From assembly GCA_022836615.1 (NCBI GenBank), contig MU405214.1, positions 1 to 64,000 of the forward strand: a stretch of DNA of 64,000 nt, written 5' to 3'. This DNA is from Annulohypoxylon bovei var. microspora. Lineage: Eukaryota > Ascomycota > Sordariomycetes > Xylariales > Hypoxylaceae. Shown here piece after piece: positions 37,112 through 47,463 of this stretch. Numbering within the stretch: the stretch's first letter is position 1; each line of letters opens with the position of its first letter. Below the pieces are notes generated by a model. That model saw only the letters and a list, made by a program, of their open reading frames with translations, made no database searches and had not been told where the DNA came from. The translations under genes were made by a program, and so were the position numbers.

Positions 37112-38463
37112 AAGGACATGAAAAGCTATCTGGGGGGAAGCATGTCATGTCGCACCAAAACCGATACATGTATGGATCATACCCCGGCGAATTGGAGTTT
37201 TGCATTATGGATCGTTCTATCATGAACTTAATGGTTATCAGGGATCCCACGCAAGGGGACATTGATTTTTTTTGTCGTTTTATATATACGTCAACAAGAT
37301 TGGCGACGCTTATGTCCGCAAAGCCCCATCGATCTAAGCTTAGGAGACGAAATTGGGCGGTGCCGAATAACGAGCTTTTGAAAGGCGAGGATGTTGTGTA
37401 CCTACCAATAGTTTTAAGTAAATGGCTTCTTAGTATAGCCTGTATTAGTACGTAATGTCTAACCGATAACTTTGTGAACCAGGTTATTATTAATGAATAT
37501 AGCGAGACCCGTTGATGTAATCAGTGCTTTATAAATGCCTATAGTACGGTGGCCTTTACTTCGAGATGTGGTTCTCCCGAGGTGCCTAGTAGGTCATAGT
37601 AATAGGTATGGATTGGTTAGTAATAATACTTATACTTTATCTTATCTAATGTAGTCTTTAAAGATCTATAGCTATGACTACCTATATTATATATAATGAT
37701 GTTTCCATCCATAGTAGGGAGTTAGATCTCGAACCTCTCCTAGAGCCCACCTACGTCTTTACATATATAGACACCTCTTATCTTATAGTTATGGTATATT
37801 TATTCACTTGATTTTCGAAATAGATGGTCCATCGGTGAATATCTCAATGAAACTATTGCCTCCAAGGGGCTTTATAATTAGATGTATTAGTGCTGGCAAA
37901 CATTATAGAGAGACAATAGTAAGGAGCATTGAAGTTTAGACACATACCTACATCCAGTACTGTAGTTGCCGCTGAACATTCGCGCACGGTTCATGTGGAG
38001 ACGCGCTAAAAGAACAAAGTACAGTGGGTACGTATTATGAAAGATGGCAGAACGGTTAAACTCCGGATCCCCACGTGATCTACTCCCTAGGTAGATAGCC
38101 TAGCTAGCAGCCCAGGTAGCTCCCGGGGTTCTGTGCTTTCAATGTTCACTCTGGAAATTTTACGAGACGCGTTGCGTTGCGACAAAACGGGTCCTTCAAG
38201 CTCATGCAAGGCATAGACATATCGGATACTTCTTCAATTTCATCTACTCCATTCCAACTATTCATACACGCACAACAAGACAAGTGAGTCTTGCGGATTG
38301 AATCCACTCCTATTTCAAACACAATACAATATACTACACCGTACTACCGCGACTTTTACTTCTCAAGTCCTCTATTCCTTTGACCTTGTAGGTCTTGTTC
38401 GGCGTGGTGTCGATATCGAATCCTTCCGCATACAATCACCATAAGATGACATAGGCGAATTGA
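37112..38463. other. Intergenic region with TA-rich block
   Basis: Between two plus-strand genes. The part from about 37,440 to 37,840 is unusually rich in TpA (TATAG, TAATA, TTATA strings) and stop codons in all frames, as expected of a short, mutation-degraded repeat, though no parent element is recognisable. The segment 38,200-38,460 is the likely promoter and leader of the SNF5-family gene. Confidence 0.5.
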
Positions 38464-40281
38464 ATGCGATACAAGATGGAGACTAGAAGCACTCCTCAAG
38501 CCTTTCTTTCGTCATATGCGCCGCGCTTGCGCGTTTACAATAATTCTCTCCTTGCACCCGTAATACATTCCGCTGCACCTACCGGCCCAGTATCGCGAAC
38601 GACGAAGCGTGGCACTACAGTAATCAACTACGCCGAAGATGGTTACGACTACGATGATGACGATGATGACGATTCTCGAAGACGACCTACGGGCTTGCGC
38701 AGCCTAAGACGCGAAGACAGCACATCTAGAATAGATCCAAGCGACAAGTTTGGAAAGGAAACCAACGCGCCCGTCGAGGTTCAGGGTATCTGGAGGGATT
38801 GGTTCATGAAAAATAAGATTCGTTCAGACCTAAGTAGCCAGGCACAGGCTATGCTACCGGTCACACTCATTCCTATTCGTATCGATGTCGATATTCCTGC
38901 TTTCATGCCTGCAGCGCCATTCCCAGTCCCACGAGGCCTTGCCCAACCTCCCCCACAGATGGACCCGGCCTTGTATCGAACAGGAGAAATGACCATCCCA
39001 TACAAGTTGAGAGACATCTTCTTGTGGAACCTACATGAGACTATGATGACCACAGATCAATTCGCCCTCAATCTCGTCCAGGACCTGGATCTCCCCAACT
39101 CAGCATCTATTGCTGCCGAGATCAGCAAGCAGATCAGAACCCAACTAGAAGAGTACGCTGGTGTTGCGCTTCACCCTCTCTTCCATTCGGAAGATAAGGT
39201 GCCTACGAATGGCCTCGGACTAGCTCCTCAGTCGAACTTCCGCGATACCCCAGCCACTCCCGCTACTCCTCTCCCCAACTCAATGCGTGGCCCCGACACG
39301 CCCTTCCGAAACGGTCTGAACACTGGCGTAGATACACCAAGAGGTGACCGCCTACAGGTTAACGAGATAACGGCCAATGCCACGCCGATTCCTGCCGATT
39401 CCGACGACTTTAATCATGATGATACTTATCGATGTATTGTTTCCCTCAATGTCAATCTTTCTTCTCAGCTTTACACGGATAAGTTTGAATGGTCGTTACT
39501 ACATCCTCCCGGCACTGCTGAGGCGTTCGCCAAAATCACGTGTTCAGATCTAGGGCTTTCTGGTGAATGGGTTCCTGCTTTGACCCACGCAATCTACGAG
39601 GCGGTATTGCGTCTCAAGAAGGAAGCATGCGAGGCCGGTGGTCTCGTAGCAGGATGGGGTGGGATTGGCACCGAGTTTCCTAACGATGCTGCTCACGGTG
39701 GTGATGCCGGTTGGCGATATGACCACGAACATCTCGCAGACGAGTGGGAGCCGAAGGTTGAATTGCTGTCCAAGGAAGAAATTGAGAAGCGAGAGGTCGA
39801 TAGGGAACGACAGATCCGCCGTCTTCGCCGAGAGACGGCAAGATTCAGTAGCAATGCCGGCATGATAGGTGGCGTGCCTGGCTTGGGTATTGAAGTCGAA
39901 GAGGAACGAATGGGCCGCGGAGAACGATCTAAGAAGAAGCGTAGATTCCGAAGTCTAAGCCCACTTGGCCGATCCGGCACACCGGGCGGCAGAAACACAC
40001 CGGATGTAGGTTACGGCGGAGGCGGAGGTGGAACGCTCACCGACCAAGAACGACTTAATTGGCGTTGCACTCATTGTCGTATCTGGGGAACCAGTGTGTG
40101 GGCTGTCAGAGATGGGCCATGGGGTCCTAGAGTAAGTAAATCTCTACAGTTGATGATGTGTATTATTTACTAATTGGTCCTTCAGTCTCTGTGCGCCAAC
40201 TGCGGTCGACTTTATGAGCAGACCAAGACACTGCCTCGATTGATTAAGAATCTACACCAGGCGGACATGCGTCCATTTTAG
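38464..40281 (+). CDS. sfh1: Sfh1/SNF5-family chromatin-remodelling subunit
   Basis: Two exons (38464-40131 and 40186-40281, 54-bp intron) give 587 residues; Met5 (38476) is an alternative start. The N-terminus PQAFLSSYAPRLR and an acidic run (YDYDDDDDDD near 60) precede the SNF5 core. Repeat 1 covers about 137-240 (TLIPIRIDVDIPAF, then KLRDIFLWNLHE), and repeat 2 about 320-390 (YRCIVSLNVNLSSQLYTDKFEWSLL). A charged helix follows (EEIEKREVDRERQIRRLRRETARF). The C-terminus is a GATA-like zinc finger, WRCTHCRIWGTSVWAVRDGPWGPR then SLCANCGRLYEQ, whose two Cys pairs are separated by the intron. These proteins are core subunits of the RSC or SWI/SNF nucleosome remodellers in the nucleus. Length and finger fit filamentous-fungal Sfh1; Snf5 is the alternative. 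Confidence 0.88.
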
Positions 40282-41148
40282 GAATCTGGTACTAATGCTC
40301 CGGCCAATGTGAAACCCGATGAGAAGAAGAAAAGAAGAAGGACCAGAACGAGTGGCCAGGGTCTCACCCTCTCGGGGAAAAGAGCCAAGAGAGTCCGAAT
40401 TGCAACTTAGTTGCGTTTACGAGATAAGGCGTTTCTGGGCGGAATTGCGTATATCACGGGGTTCCTTTGTTTGCTATTCCACCTGCCAGGAGTCGTTGGC
40501 TACGGTGTATACCACTGACGCATTGCCGCGCGCGAAAACGCGGGTGGTTAATCTAGGTGGCTTTGTCGCAACACGAGCAGTCTGATGGAAAGGAGGGGCG
40601 TGGCATGTTTCTTGCTACTAGGTAGTGGTAGAATTAGGCGCTGTGCTTTGTATACTAGGTTGCAGGCAAGTCGCAAGAACTACGAACACTTGAGGTATTG
40701 AGAGCTTCGCAGAGTTCACAGACAATTGAAGGAGGCATCAACATAAACAAACTATCATTTTATTACCTGCTAATCTAATGTGTATGCGTTTAATGAGCTA
40801 AATCTACATTAGTGCGCCAGGCAGTCCCCAGGATATCTACCTTGATCATTCCAAACTGAAAAAATGATCTTGGAAACCATCTCAACATACATGTCCTTTT
40901 GAAAATTTCAAGGCTCAAATCAGTCTCTTAAATCCCACCTTGGCGCGCTAATGTAGTGTACATAGTTGACTACCGTAGGTACCTGCCTAGGTATGTGTCT
41001 TGGGTAGGTAGACATCCACGAATGTTATATAGACCACTATCGCCATACCGCTTGCAGCAGCCCCGGGGCCTCACATCTCACACCGAGGCAGTTCGGCCCT
41101 TGAAGGTAGGTAGGTAGGTCGGTAGGTAGGTAAGGTAGGTTAGCCATC
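40282..41148. other. Convergent intergenic region
   Basis: Between the sfh1 3' end (+) and the DUF1295 gene 3' end (-). It contains TAGG/CCTA-rich sequence at 40974-41020 and a GTAG tetranucleotide run at 41104-41135. No gene seen. Confidence 0.55.
41104..41135. repeat. (GGTA)n tetranucleotide run
   Basis: About seven imperfect GTAG/GGTA units just beyond the stop codon of the DUF1295 gene; one unit reads GTCG. Same tetranucleotide as the run at 12716 read on the other strand. Confidence 0.9.
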
Positions 41149-41988
41149 CTACCAAATGCCAGGGACGATCTTGGAAGGCACCTCGCGCTTGAACTGGGCC
41201 CACTGCTCCTTGTAGCGGTTGGTGCAGTAGTCGTCCATGACGCCAGCGGCGCGGGTGCCGAGGTCCCACATCTGCCAGGAGCCGACGAGCAGGCCGCCGA
41301 CCCAGCCGGTGGCGACCATGGTGTAGCCGCCGCGCCAGAGCGAGTAGCCGAAGTAGTTGACGTGGCGCGACCAGCGCCAGACGCCGGCCTTGCACACCTT
41401 GCCGGCGTTGGCCGGCGCGTCCTTGAAGTCGCGCCGCTGCCGCTCCGACACCGCCTCCAGCACGATCCCGAACGCGTACAGGCACGCGCCCACCACCGTG
41501 CTCAGCGGCAGCCCGTACGCCGTTCCAGCAATGGGGAGCGGCAGCTGCGGCTGCGAGCGCAGCGACGAGGTCGCGAGCGCGAGGAAGAGGAGAGAGTTCA
41601 AGGCGTTGAACAGGCTGTTGTAGAAGGCGACGGCGGCGGCGGCGGGTGCCGGGAACGACTCCTTCGACACGAACAGCTGCCAGTAGATCTGCTTCGCGCT
41701 CGACCCCAGCGCGAACAGCATCAGCAGCGCGCCCGTCGGCTGCCCCAGCACGTCCAGGTACCCGATCCCCGTGCCGAGCGGCGCGGTCACCGGCGCCGCG
41801 AGCGTGACGCCGACTTTGGAGAGAAGCGTGGGCCCGACGCCCGCTGGTAGTAGGAGCGCGTGCTGCAGCGGGACGTCCGCCAGCCGCATCCCGACGAAGG
41901 TCAGCGTGCCCCAGAGCGTGGGCTTCCGCTCGCCCCGGTTGATCAGGTCGAACTTCTTCGGGGGAGGCTTGCTGGAGGAGTTGGTCAT
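41149..41988 (-). CDS. DUF1295 / steroid 5-alpha-reductase-like membrane protein
   Basis: Single exon, 279 residues, starting at MTNSSSKPPPKKFDLINRG. It has several hydrophobic segments (about 45-60, 70-95, 110-150, 160-185). The C-terminal family block is present: FGIVLEAVSERQRRDFK near 190, then GVWRWSRHVNYFGYSLWRGGY near 218 and the closing RYKEQWAQFKREVPSKIVPGIW. In relatives the core is usually SRHPNYFGE; here Pro is Val and Glu is Tyr, while Arg, His, Asn, Tyr and Gly remain. The family includes 3-oxo-5-alpha-steroid 4-dehydrogenases and isoprenylcysteine methyltransferase-like folds, acting in the ER membrane with NADPH or SAM; the substrate is unknown. The coding sequence is strikingly GC-rich. 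It diverges from the DUF2855 gene across 1.6 kb. Confidence 0.87.
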   Translation of the reverse strand: MTNSSSKPPPKKFDLINRGERKPTLWGTLTFVGMRLADVPLQHALLLPAGVGPTLLSKVGVTLAAPVTAPLGTGIGYLDVLGQPTGALLMLFALGSSAKQIYWQLFVSKESFPAPAAAAVAFYNSLFNALNSLLFLALATSSLRSQPQLPLPIAGTAYGLPLSTVVGACLYAFGIVLEAVSERQRRDFKDAPANAGKVCKAGVWRWSRHVNYFGYSLWRGGYTMVATGWVGGLLVGSWQMWDLGTRAAGVMDDYCTNRYKEQWAQFKREVPSKIVPGIW

Positions 41989-43593
41989 TGTGGTGGTGGC
42001 GGTGGTGGTGGTTGTTTTGGGGTTACGCCTAGGAGCTAGGTATGCAGGAGGTCGGTTGGTGTGGTTGAAAACTCGATATTGGAGTTATAGGTTGTGTACC
42101 AATGATTGCTGGGTTCTACCTAGGTATTTTCTGGGGTTTTGGTGGGTTTTTGGTGATTTTTTTTTTGGTGTTGATGTAATGTTGATGTTGATGTTGATGT
42201 TGATGTTGATGTTGATGTCAAGTCAAGCAGTAGGATATGGGTTTACAGGTTGAAGTTATATCCAGAAAAAAAACCTCGGGTAAGTATACCCGAGTAATGA
42301 GACAAAGGTATCGAAACACTACATTCCGGGTATGAGATCGTCTATCCAATGTAAAGTCCTAGACCTACGATACTCAAGTATCGGGCTTCTCCAAATGTCT
42401 CACAACTTTCTATCTGCCTACATAAATAGAGAACGCGTCAAAAGGATTAGAGGCGTCGTCGGGACTTTCGCTTTTTCTGATGGTTTAGAATAAATAAATA
42501 GCAAGCCAAGTGCCAAGGAAGCTCGGTGAGAGCTTCAATAATTCCTACGGAGTTGATCGACGACGACACTCGGTCCCGTGGGAAGATAATTACCTGCCTA
42601 GGTAAGTAACGAGCCAAGCAAGGGGACAACTTTCTAAAGTCCGCAAGCGAGACTATTAACATCGTAAGAGTCTATCGTCTAGATATTGCTTTTGGTTACC
42701 CGGCAATATCACAAATTTGCATTTGCAATACCCACCAAATCGCTTCCGATATATCCACGGATTCCATCTCAGTCTACTCTGTGAATCTGATTCGTAATTC
42801 GGAATTTGACTGGCGGGATTTGGAGACAGGGCTGAAGGATTTTCGTCACCAGATTCAACCCCTTGCATTGCATGGTTTTTAATATACATATGTATCCCGT
42901 CGGCTCGAAAGGCAGGCAGTTGATCCGAGCATCATCCGCCAAACGGAGTTGGAATGAGAAAATCTATTGGATGTGATGGTTAATTATCACGCATACCAAG
43001 TACACTATTATACGACCCATCATGATCTAGCTACTGATTCACTTCCGCCAGAATGAGTCTTTCGGCTCATCCTAGTTAGACGCTTGACCGCATACCTTGG
43101 CACTTATAGATTTATAATCGAGGATACGATGTTAGCGAATATCATCCAATGAGATACTCTAGAGACTGAAACTCGCATGCTCTGATTTGCTGTGGAAACG
43201 GAATACATGTTTTAGACTATGTAAGTAAGCTCTGAGATAGACAGGCAAACAAACAGACTTAGATATAAATTGGTACTCGACTGCCCATTACTAAACGGAA
43301 TCCACCTTCGTGGCATTCGCGATTACTTATGCTTATGTTATCGCCGCTAGACGGCCCCCTCGGAATCCAGGCAGGATATGGAAAACTAACGGCATCCCAT
43401 CCTTTCTTATGAAGCGAATGCGAAGCGAATCTGTGGGGTATAGCGGCGAAGCGGACCAATTCGTTTGCCCGATCATTTTTATATAAACAGCGATGCTGAC
43501 ATGGCCGAACTCAGCAACAATGAATTTCACCAGTTGACCTAACTATCCCAGACAAAACCTAGTTAAATTTAGTTTCCTAGAACTATTTCCATC
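41989..43593. other. 1.6-kb divergent intergenic region
   Basis: Between DUF1295 (-) and DUF2855 (+). A GGT-rich stretch at 41990-42020, a hexanucleotide array at 42181-42218 and a TACCTAGGTA palindrome at 42117-42126 lie near the DUF1295 end. The rest is AT-rich, without recognisable ORFs. Confidence 0.6.
42181..42218. repeat. (GTTGAT)n hexanucleotide array
   Basis: About six consecutive perfect units about 190-230 bp upstream of the DUF1295 start codon. It may vary in length between strains. Confidence 0.95.
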
Positions 43594-44820
43594 ATGGCGG
43601 AAATCCCAGTTGTTCAGATCCTCGACAAGAAGAATTACTTCAAACAAGCCCTGGTGCCTTACCCAAACGCCTTACCTCTACCACCACTAGGCGAGTCATC
43701 CTTGCGGATCCGGACGGAAGTTCTAAGCGTAACATCAAACAACTTCAGCTACTGCAAATTCGGCGACTTGTTCGGCTGGTGGGGCGTCCACCCCATCCCG
43801 CCCTCGACCCCGGCGCCGTACGACGACGCCTCGACGTACGGCCGCATCAACGCGTGGGGCTACGCCAAAGTCATAGCCTCGACCTTCGCCGGCGTGCCGG
43901 CGGGCAGCTTCGTGTTCGGGTACCTGCCGCTCGGCACGTTACCCCTCGACTTCCAGGTCAAGAAAGGCGCCGTGCCGAGCCAGTTCCTGGTCACGGAGCC
44001 GTACCGGCAGCCGCTGCTGCCCATCTACAACCGGTACACGGCGTTCCCGGCGTCGTTCGGCGCCGAGATCGCCGCGCGCAGCGAGGCCGTCGCCTACGAC
44101 GCCATCGTCAAGGTCATGCACCTGACCGCCTACCTGATGGCCGAGTTCATGTTCCCGGCCGACCCCGCGCGCTCCGTCACCCTGACGCCCGCGCAGGCCG
44201 ACCTCGCCGGCGCCACCGTGATCAACTTCGCGCCCGGGTCCAAGGTCGGGCTCGCGTTCGCGCAGCTCCTGCGCCAGCCGCGCGGCGCGTCCGCACCCCG
44301 GAAGATCGTCGGCGCCGCGAGCGAGTACTCGCAGGCCTTCGTGCGCGGCACGGGGCTCTATGATTCTGTCGCGGCGACCAGCGCGGACCCGTTGGCTACT
44401 CTGGAGGAGCTGGGCACGCCCAAGGACCAGAAGGTCGTGATCTGCGACTTCGGTGGGCGCGCGGGCGCGGCGTGGAAGTGGGCGGCTGCGATCAGCGCCG
44501 CGTACCCGCGGACGCAGCTCGTGGTCGTCGGGGCCGAGGTCTCGGAGCCGGCTGCCCCGGGGGCGCCGCCGCCGGCGAGACCCGAGGGCGTGGATGTCAA
44601 CCAGGTCAACGCGGACGGGCTGCAGGCGGCGGCGATGGCGCAGGTGGGCGAGAAGGAGTACTTCGAGGGCTTGGAGAAGTCCTGGGAGGGGTTGCGGAGC
44701 GAGGGGTTTAAGGGACTAAAGGTGAGTTGGGGCGAGGGCATGGAGAGCGTGAAGGAGGGGTGGGATAGGTTTGCGAGGAATGAGGTTAAGGCCGAGGAGG
44801 GGTTGGTGTTTAAGCTGTGA
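43594..44820 (+). CDS. DUF2855 family protein
   Basis: Single exon, 408 residues, starting MAEIPVVQILDKKNYFKQA. The layout is that of DUF2855: an N-terminal region resembling the GroES-like part of medium-chain dehydrogenases (LRIRTEVLSVTSNNFSYCKFGD, then WGYAKVIASTFAGVPAGSFVFGYLPLG), a central segment (FPADPARSVTLTPAQ) and a Rossmann-like second half (VICDFGGRAGAAWKWA, TQLVVVGAEVS). No catalytic zinc ligands of alcohol dehydrogenases are visible. Biochemical function is unknown for the family; an oxidoreductase-like role is a guess. The first 170 bases have ordinary composition, then the codons switch abruptly to G/C-ending around 43,770, which also opens long false frames on both strands. 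Confidence 0.85.
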   Translation: MAEIPVVQILDKKNYFKQALVPYPNALPLPPLGESSLRIRTEVLSVTSNNFSYCKFGDLFGWWGVHPIPPSTPAPYDDASTYGRINAWGYAKVIASTFAGVPAGSFVFGYLPLGTLPLDFQVKKGAVPSQFLVTEPYRQPLLPIYNRYTAFPASFGAEIAARSEAVAYDAIVKVMHLTAYLMAEFMFPADPARSVTLTPAQADLAGATVINFAPGSKVGLAFAQLLRQPRGASAPRKIVGAASEYSQAFVRGTGLYDSVAATSADPLATLEELGTPKDQKVVICDFGGRAGAAWKWAAAISAAYPRTQLVVVGAEVSEPAAPGAPPPARPEGVDVNQVNADGLQAAAMAQVGEKEYFEGLEKSWEGLRSEGFKGLKVSWGEGMESVKEGWDRFARNEVKAEEGLVFKL

Positions 44821-45255
44821 GAAACGACTATATGGGACTAAGAAATATCAATCCTAGTACAAATACTTGCATCCGAGGAGAATGAGATCAACAAGATTTC
44901 CCGAAAGATTAACATATGCACGTTCCATCGATAGAGGATATGTTCTTCGTGTATACGCTCATAATGCAGCTGAACTCGAAAGATTTCAATTTTAAGATGC
45001 GCCGTAAGTCATAAATAAGGTACCCAAAATCCGCCGTTCCCTATACGATGAAATGCCCGAATCCAGACACCAATGCCAATCGTGGTCCGTTCCAACTCCT
45101 TCCCATGCAGACATAGATCCACGCTACTATTCCTAAGTCGGGATCGCTAGTCGTGGTAGGCGGTTCTCGACACAAGAGTAGCCGTAGTATATCATCTTCA
45201 GACAACTCATACTTGAACATCACCTGCTTAAGTTACTGTTCGTCTATCATGACTA
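44821..45255. other. Convergent intergenic region
   Basis: About 435 bases between the stop codons of the DUF2855 gene (+) and Zn2Cys6 factor 1 (-). AT-rich; nothing recognised. Confidence 0.5.
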
Positions 45256-47463
45256 TCAAGACCGACTAGAGTTCCCTCTTATCATAGCCTCAACATCGAC
45301 ACCGACCCACTTCATCTCCCTCGGCATGGGGGCCGAGACATTTTGAGGTTGTGGTGAGCGCTGTTTTATCTGCTTTCTCACGCGCAGACGGTCTACTAGC
45401 TCGCTCGAGATCATCTCGAAAGTCTGTCTCAGCGCGACGCACGTCTCCCACCTCTCACCATACTTCGCAAGCGTCCGATTTGTTCTTTCTAGACACCCCA
45501 GGCTTCTGTCTAGGTTATCCGCCCCCGGGCCACCAGGACGTGGCGGCAGAGGTGGTGGCGGTGCCTTGCCTAGCTCATGAAGCGGTATCGGGGGAGTGAC
45601 GCCGGCAAGGAGAAGGTTCTCTGCGTCGCGGAGGACGGCTACGAACTGACTTGCCATGAAGAACACGCGCAGGGCGTCGTGGTACGTGTAGAAGGCGGTC
45701 TTCATGTTGCTATGCGAGACCTCGTATATGCGGTCGAGGTAGGCGATGGCATGTTCGAAGATGAGTAACCGGCCGTAGTCGGTCATGTGAGGGGCCCTAG
45801 CCGACGGCGCTATGCAGTAGACGTAGCTGTACCGCAGCTCGAGGTCGAATAACTCCCTCATTCCGACTGGGAGTGAAGTAGGAAGCGCCTCGGCCCACTC
45901 CCTCATGTCCTGGCACATTTGCCAGATGAAGGAGGATGAATCGGGTAACGGGTTCGGCTCTGCTTGAAATAGCGCCTGGTACCAATGTGACTGAGCCCGC
46001 CGTAGCTGGAAGAGTAAGAATGCGGGCTCGGAACCTGACAGAATTTTACCGGTGATAGAGGCTCGACGACTGAAAGATGAGGGTCTTGGCCAAGCAACAT
46101 TTGTGGAGGCGTCGGTGAAAGAGAAAGCGCGTGCGTGAACCATACTTATGGATCTTATTGAAGGAGTTAGCGTATTTTATGTGGTGAGTGGAATCTCATG
46201 TACCTACCTGTCTAATGAGTATACGCAGTAAAATGTCTTCCGTCTCATATCTAGAACCACTTTATCTGAGAGTTGTTCGGGTGGAGGATCTTGGTGGAAC
46301 CCTAAGTCGATCACTGCCCTCGACGTGAAGCCGATTAAGTGCCAGCTATCGAAATGAGCGGGATCGAGCATCGAGTACTGGGTGAGAAGGATCAAAGACT
46401 GGATTTGCGTTGTGTAGCCCGGCATCAAAGCCCTGTCCGCATGCTGCAAGGCCCGAGTGACAAAGCTTAGTCCGTTACGATAGTAATCATCGTTCTTCAC
46501 TCGACTCTGAGCGGTGGACCCTATGGCCAGCACCATATATACAAGCCAATACTCGGAGTCCTTAATTACGCGGTCTTGAAACGAGTACATCTGCTCAAGG
46601 ATGGTGTAAAGCGTCGTTTCGGGAAACGCAGGAAATAGTGAGTAGATGTTGATCATGTAATACTGAACAAGAGCAAAAGTATCTTGCCTAGGCGGCAACG
46701 TCCAGTCCAAGATATCCGGAACAGGATCATTAGAAGCCGCTGCTAGTACGAGACGCGCAAATGTCATGTTGCCCATTGAAGGTTCAAAGTCTCTTGTGGT
46801 AGCATTGATCGATCTTGTCATCCATTAGCAACGACAATTAGGCCTTAGCAATGAAGCTACTCACAGGAAGCCAAAATCAGACATTAGCGAATTAACATCG
46901 GACATTTCCCGTTTCCGTGCAGCTTTACGGTAAATAGCTGCTTTGATGGTAGCAAGTGAGTCCTTCCGATCAGGCTCTGGTAGTGCTGGTGGTACCTCAG
47001 ACTCATGCTGAGCGACAGACGCCTTTCTTGATCGAGCATACGCTAATCGCTTTTCTAACTTCTCTATGCGAAGTTCAAGTGCAGCGACGTAACTAAGAGA
47101 GATGTATGAGTAGAAGAGCAAGGGGGTTAGGTGCGAAGTTGAAGCATCTCACCTTCGCTCCTTGCCTCTCGCAAATTGGTCATTAGCGGCCGAACATTCA
47201 TTCTCACGACCAGCCTTCTCGCAGGCCGTACATGCTGGTAATTTCCCATCGCACTGGTAATACCATCATCAGTACTGAGGTTATTAAGACATTAAATAGT
47301 GATAAGGCTACCTTGACTTTAGCAGCTCGACCTATTAATATCTTAGTCGTGGCATTCTCTACATCATATACGTTTTAATATTAGAATACTAACATCTAGA
47401 GCAGGCTGATACCGGCCGTGATACGCGCAATAATGGATTATCCGAGAAGCTTGATCGTGGCAT
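45256..47463 (-). CDS. Zn2Cys6 transcription factor 1 with split zinc finger
   Basis: Six minus-strand exons in my model: 47463-47394, 47331-47312 (20 nt), 47253-47153, 47092-46865, 46813-46208, 46153-45256; 640 residues, all phases consistent. Joining the first three exons gives a complete binuclear finger near residues 21-52: CSRC, RAAKVK, CDGKLPA, CTAC, EKAGRENEC. A coiled-coil linker follows (YVAALELRIEKLEKRLAYARSRK). The fungal-specific transcription factor domain lies in exons 5-6 (FPAFPETTLYTILEQMYSF; FHQDPPPEQLSDKVVLDMRRKTFYCVYSLDR then SISMVHARAFSF). Such proteins bind CGG-containing sites in the nucleus, usually controlling a metabolic pathway. The target is unknown; no biosynthetic cluster adjoins it. 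The 5' exons are the least certain part, but the finger pattern strongly supports them. Confidence 0.85.
47312..47331 (-). other. 20-nt micro-exon within the zinc finger
   Basis: Exon 2 of Zn2Cys6 factor 1. It supplies the last two bases of the second finger cysteine and the six residues RAAKVK, flanked by introns of 62 bp (47332-47393) and 58 bp (47254-47311). Without it the finger is destroyed and the frame shifts. Confidence 0.7.

Noticed and set aside
41362..41850. Long plus-strand ORF antisense to the DUF1295 gene
   Set aside because: Its Arg/Gln/His-rich translation is the expected shadow of a GC-rich gene; the minus-strand frame has a clear family match.
43779..44363. Second long plus-strand ORF inside the DUF2855 gene
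   Set aside because: Arg/Pro/Gly-rich shadow frame caused by high GC3 of the real gene.
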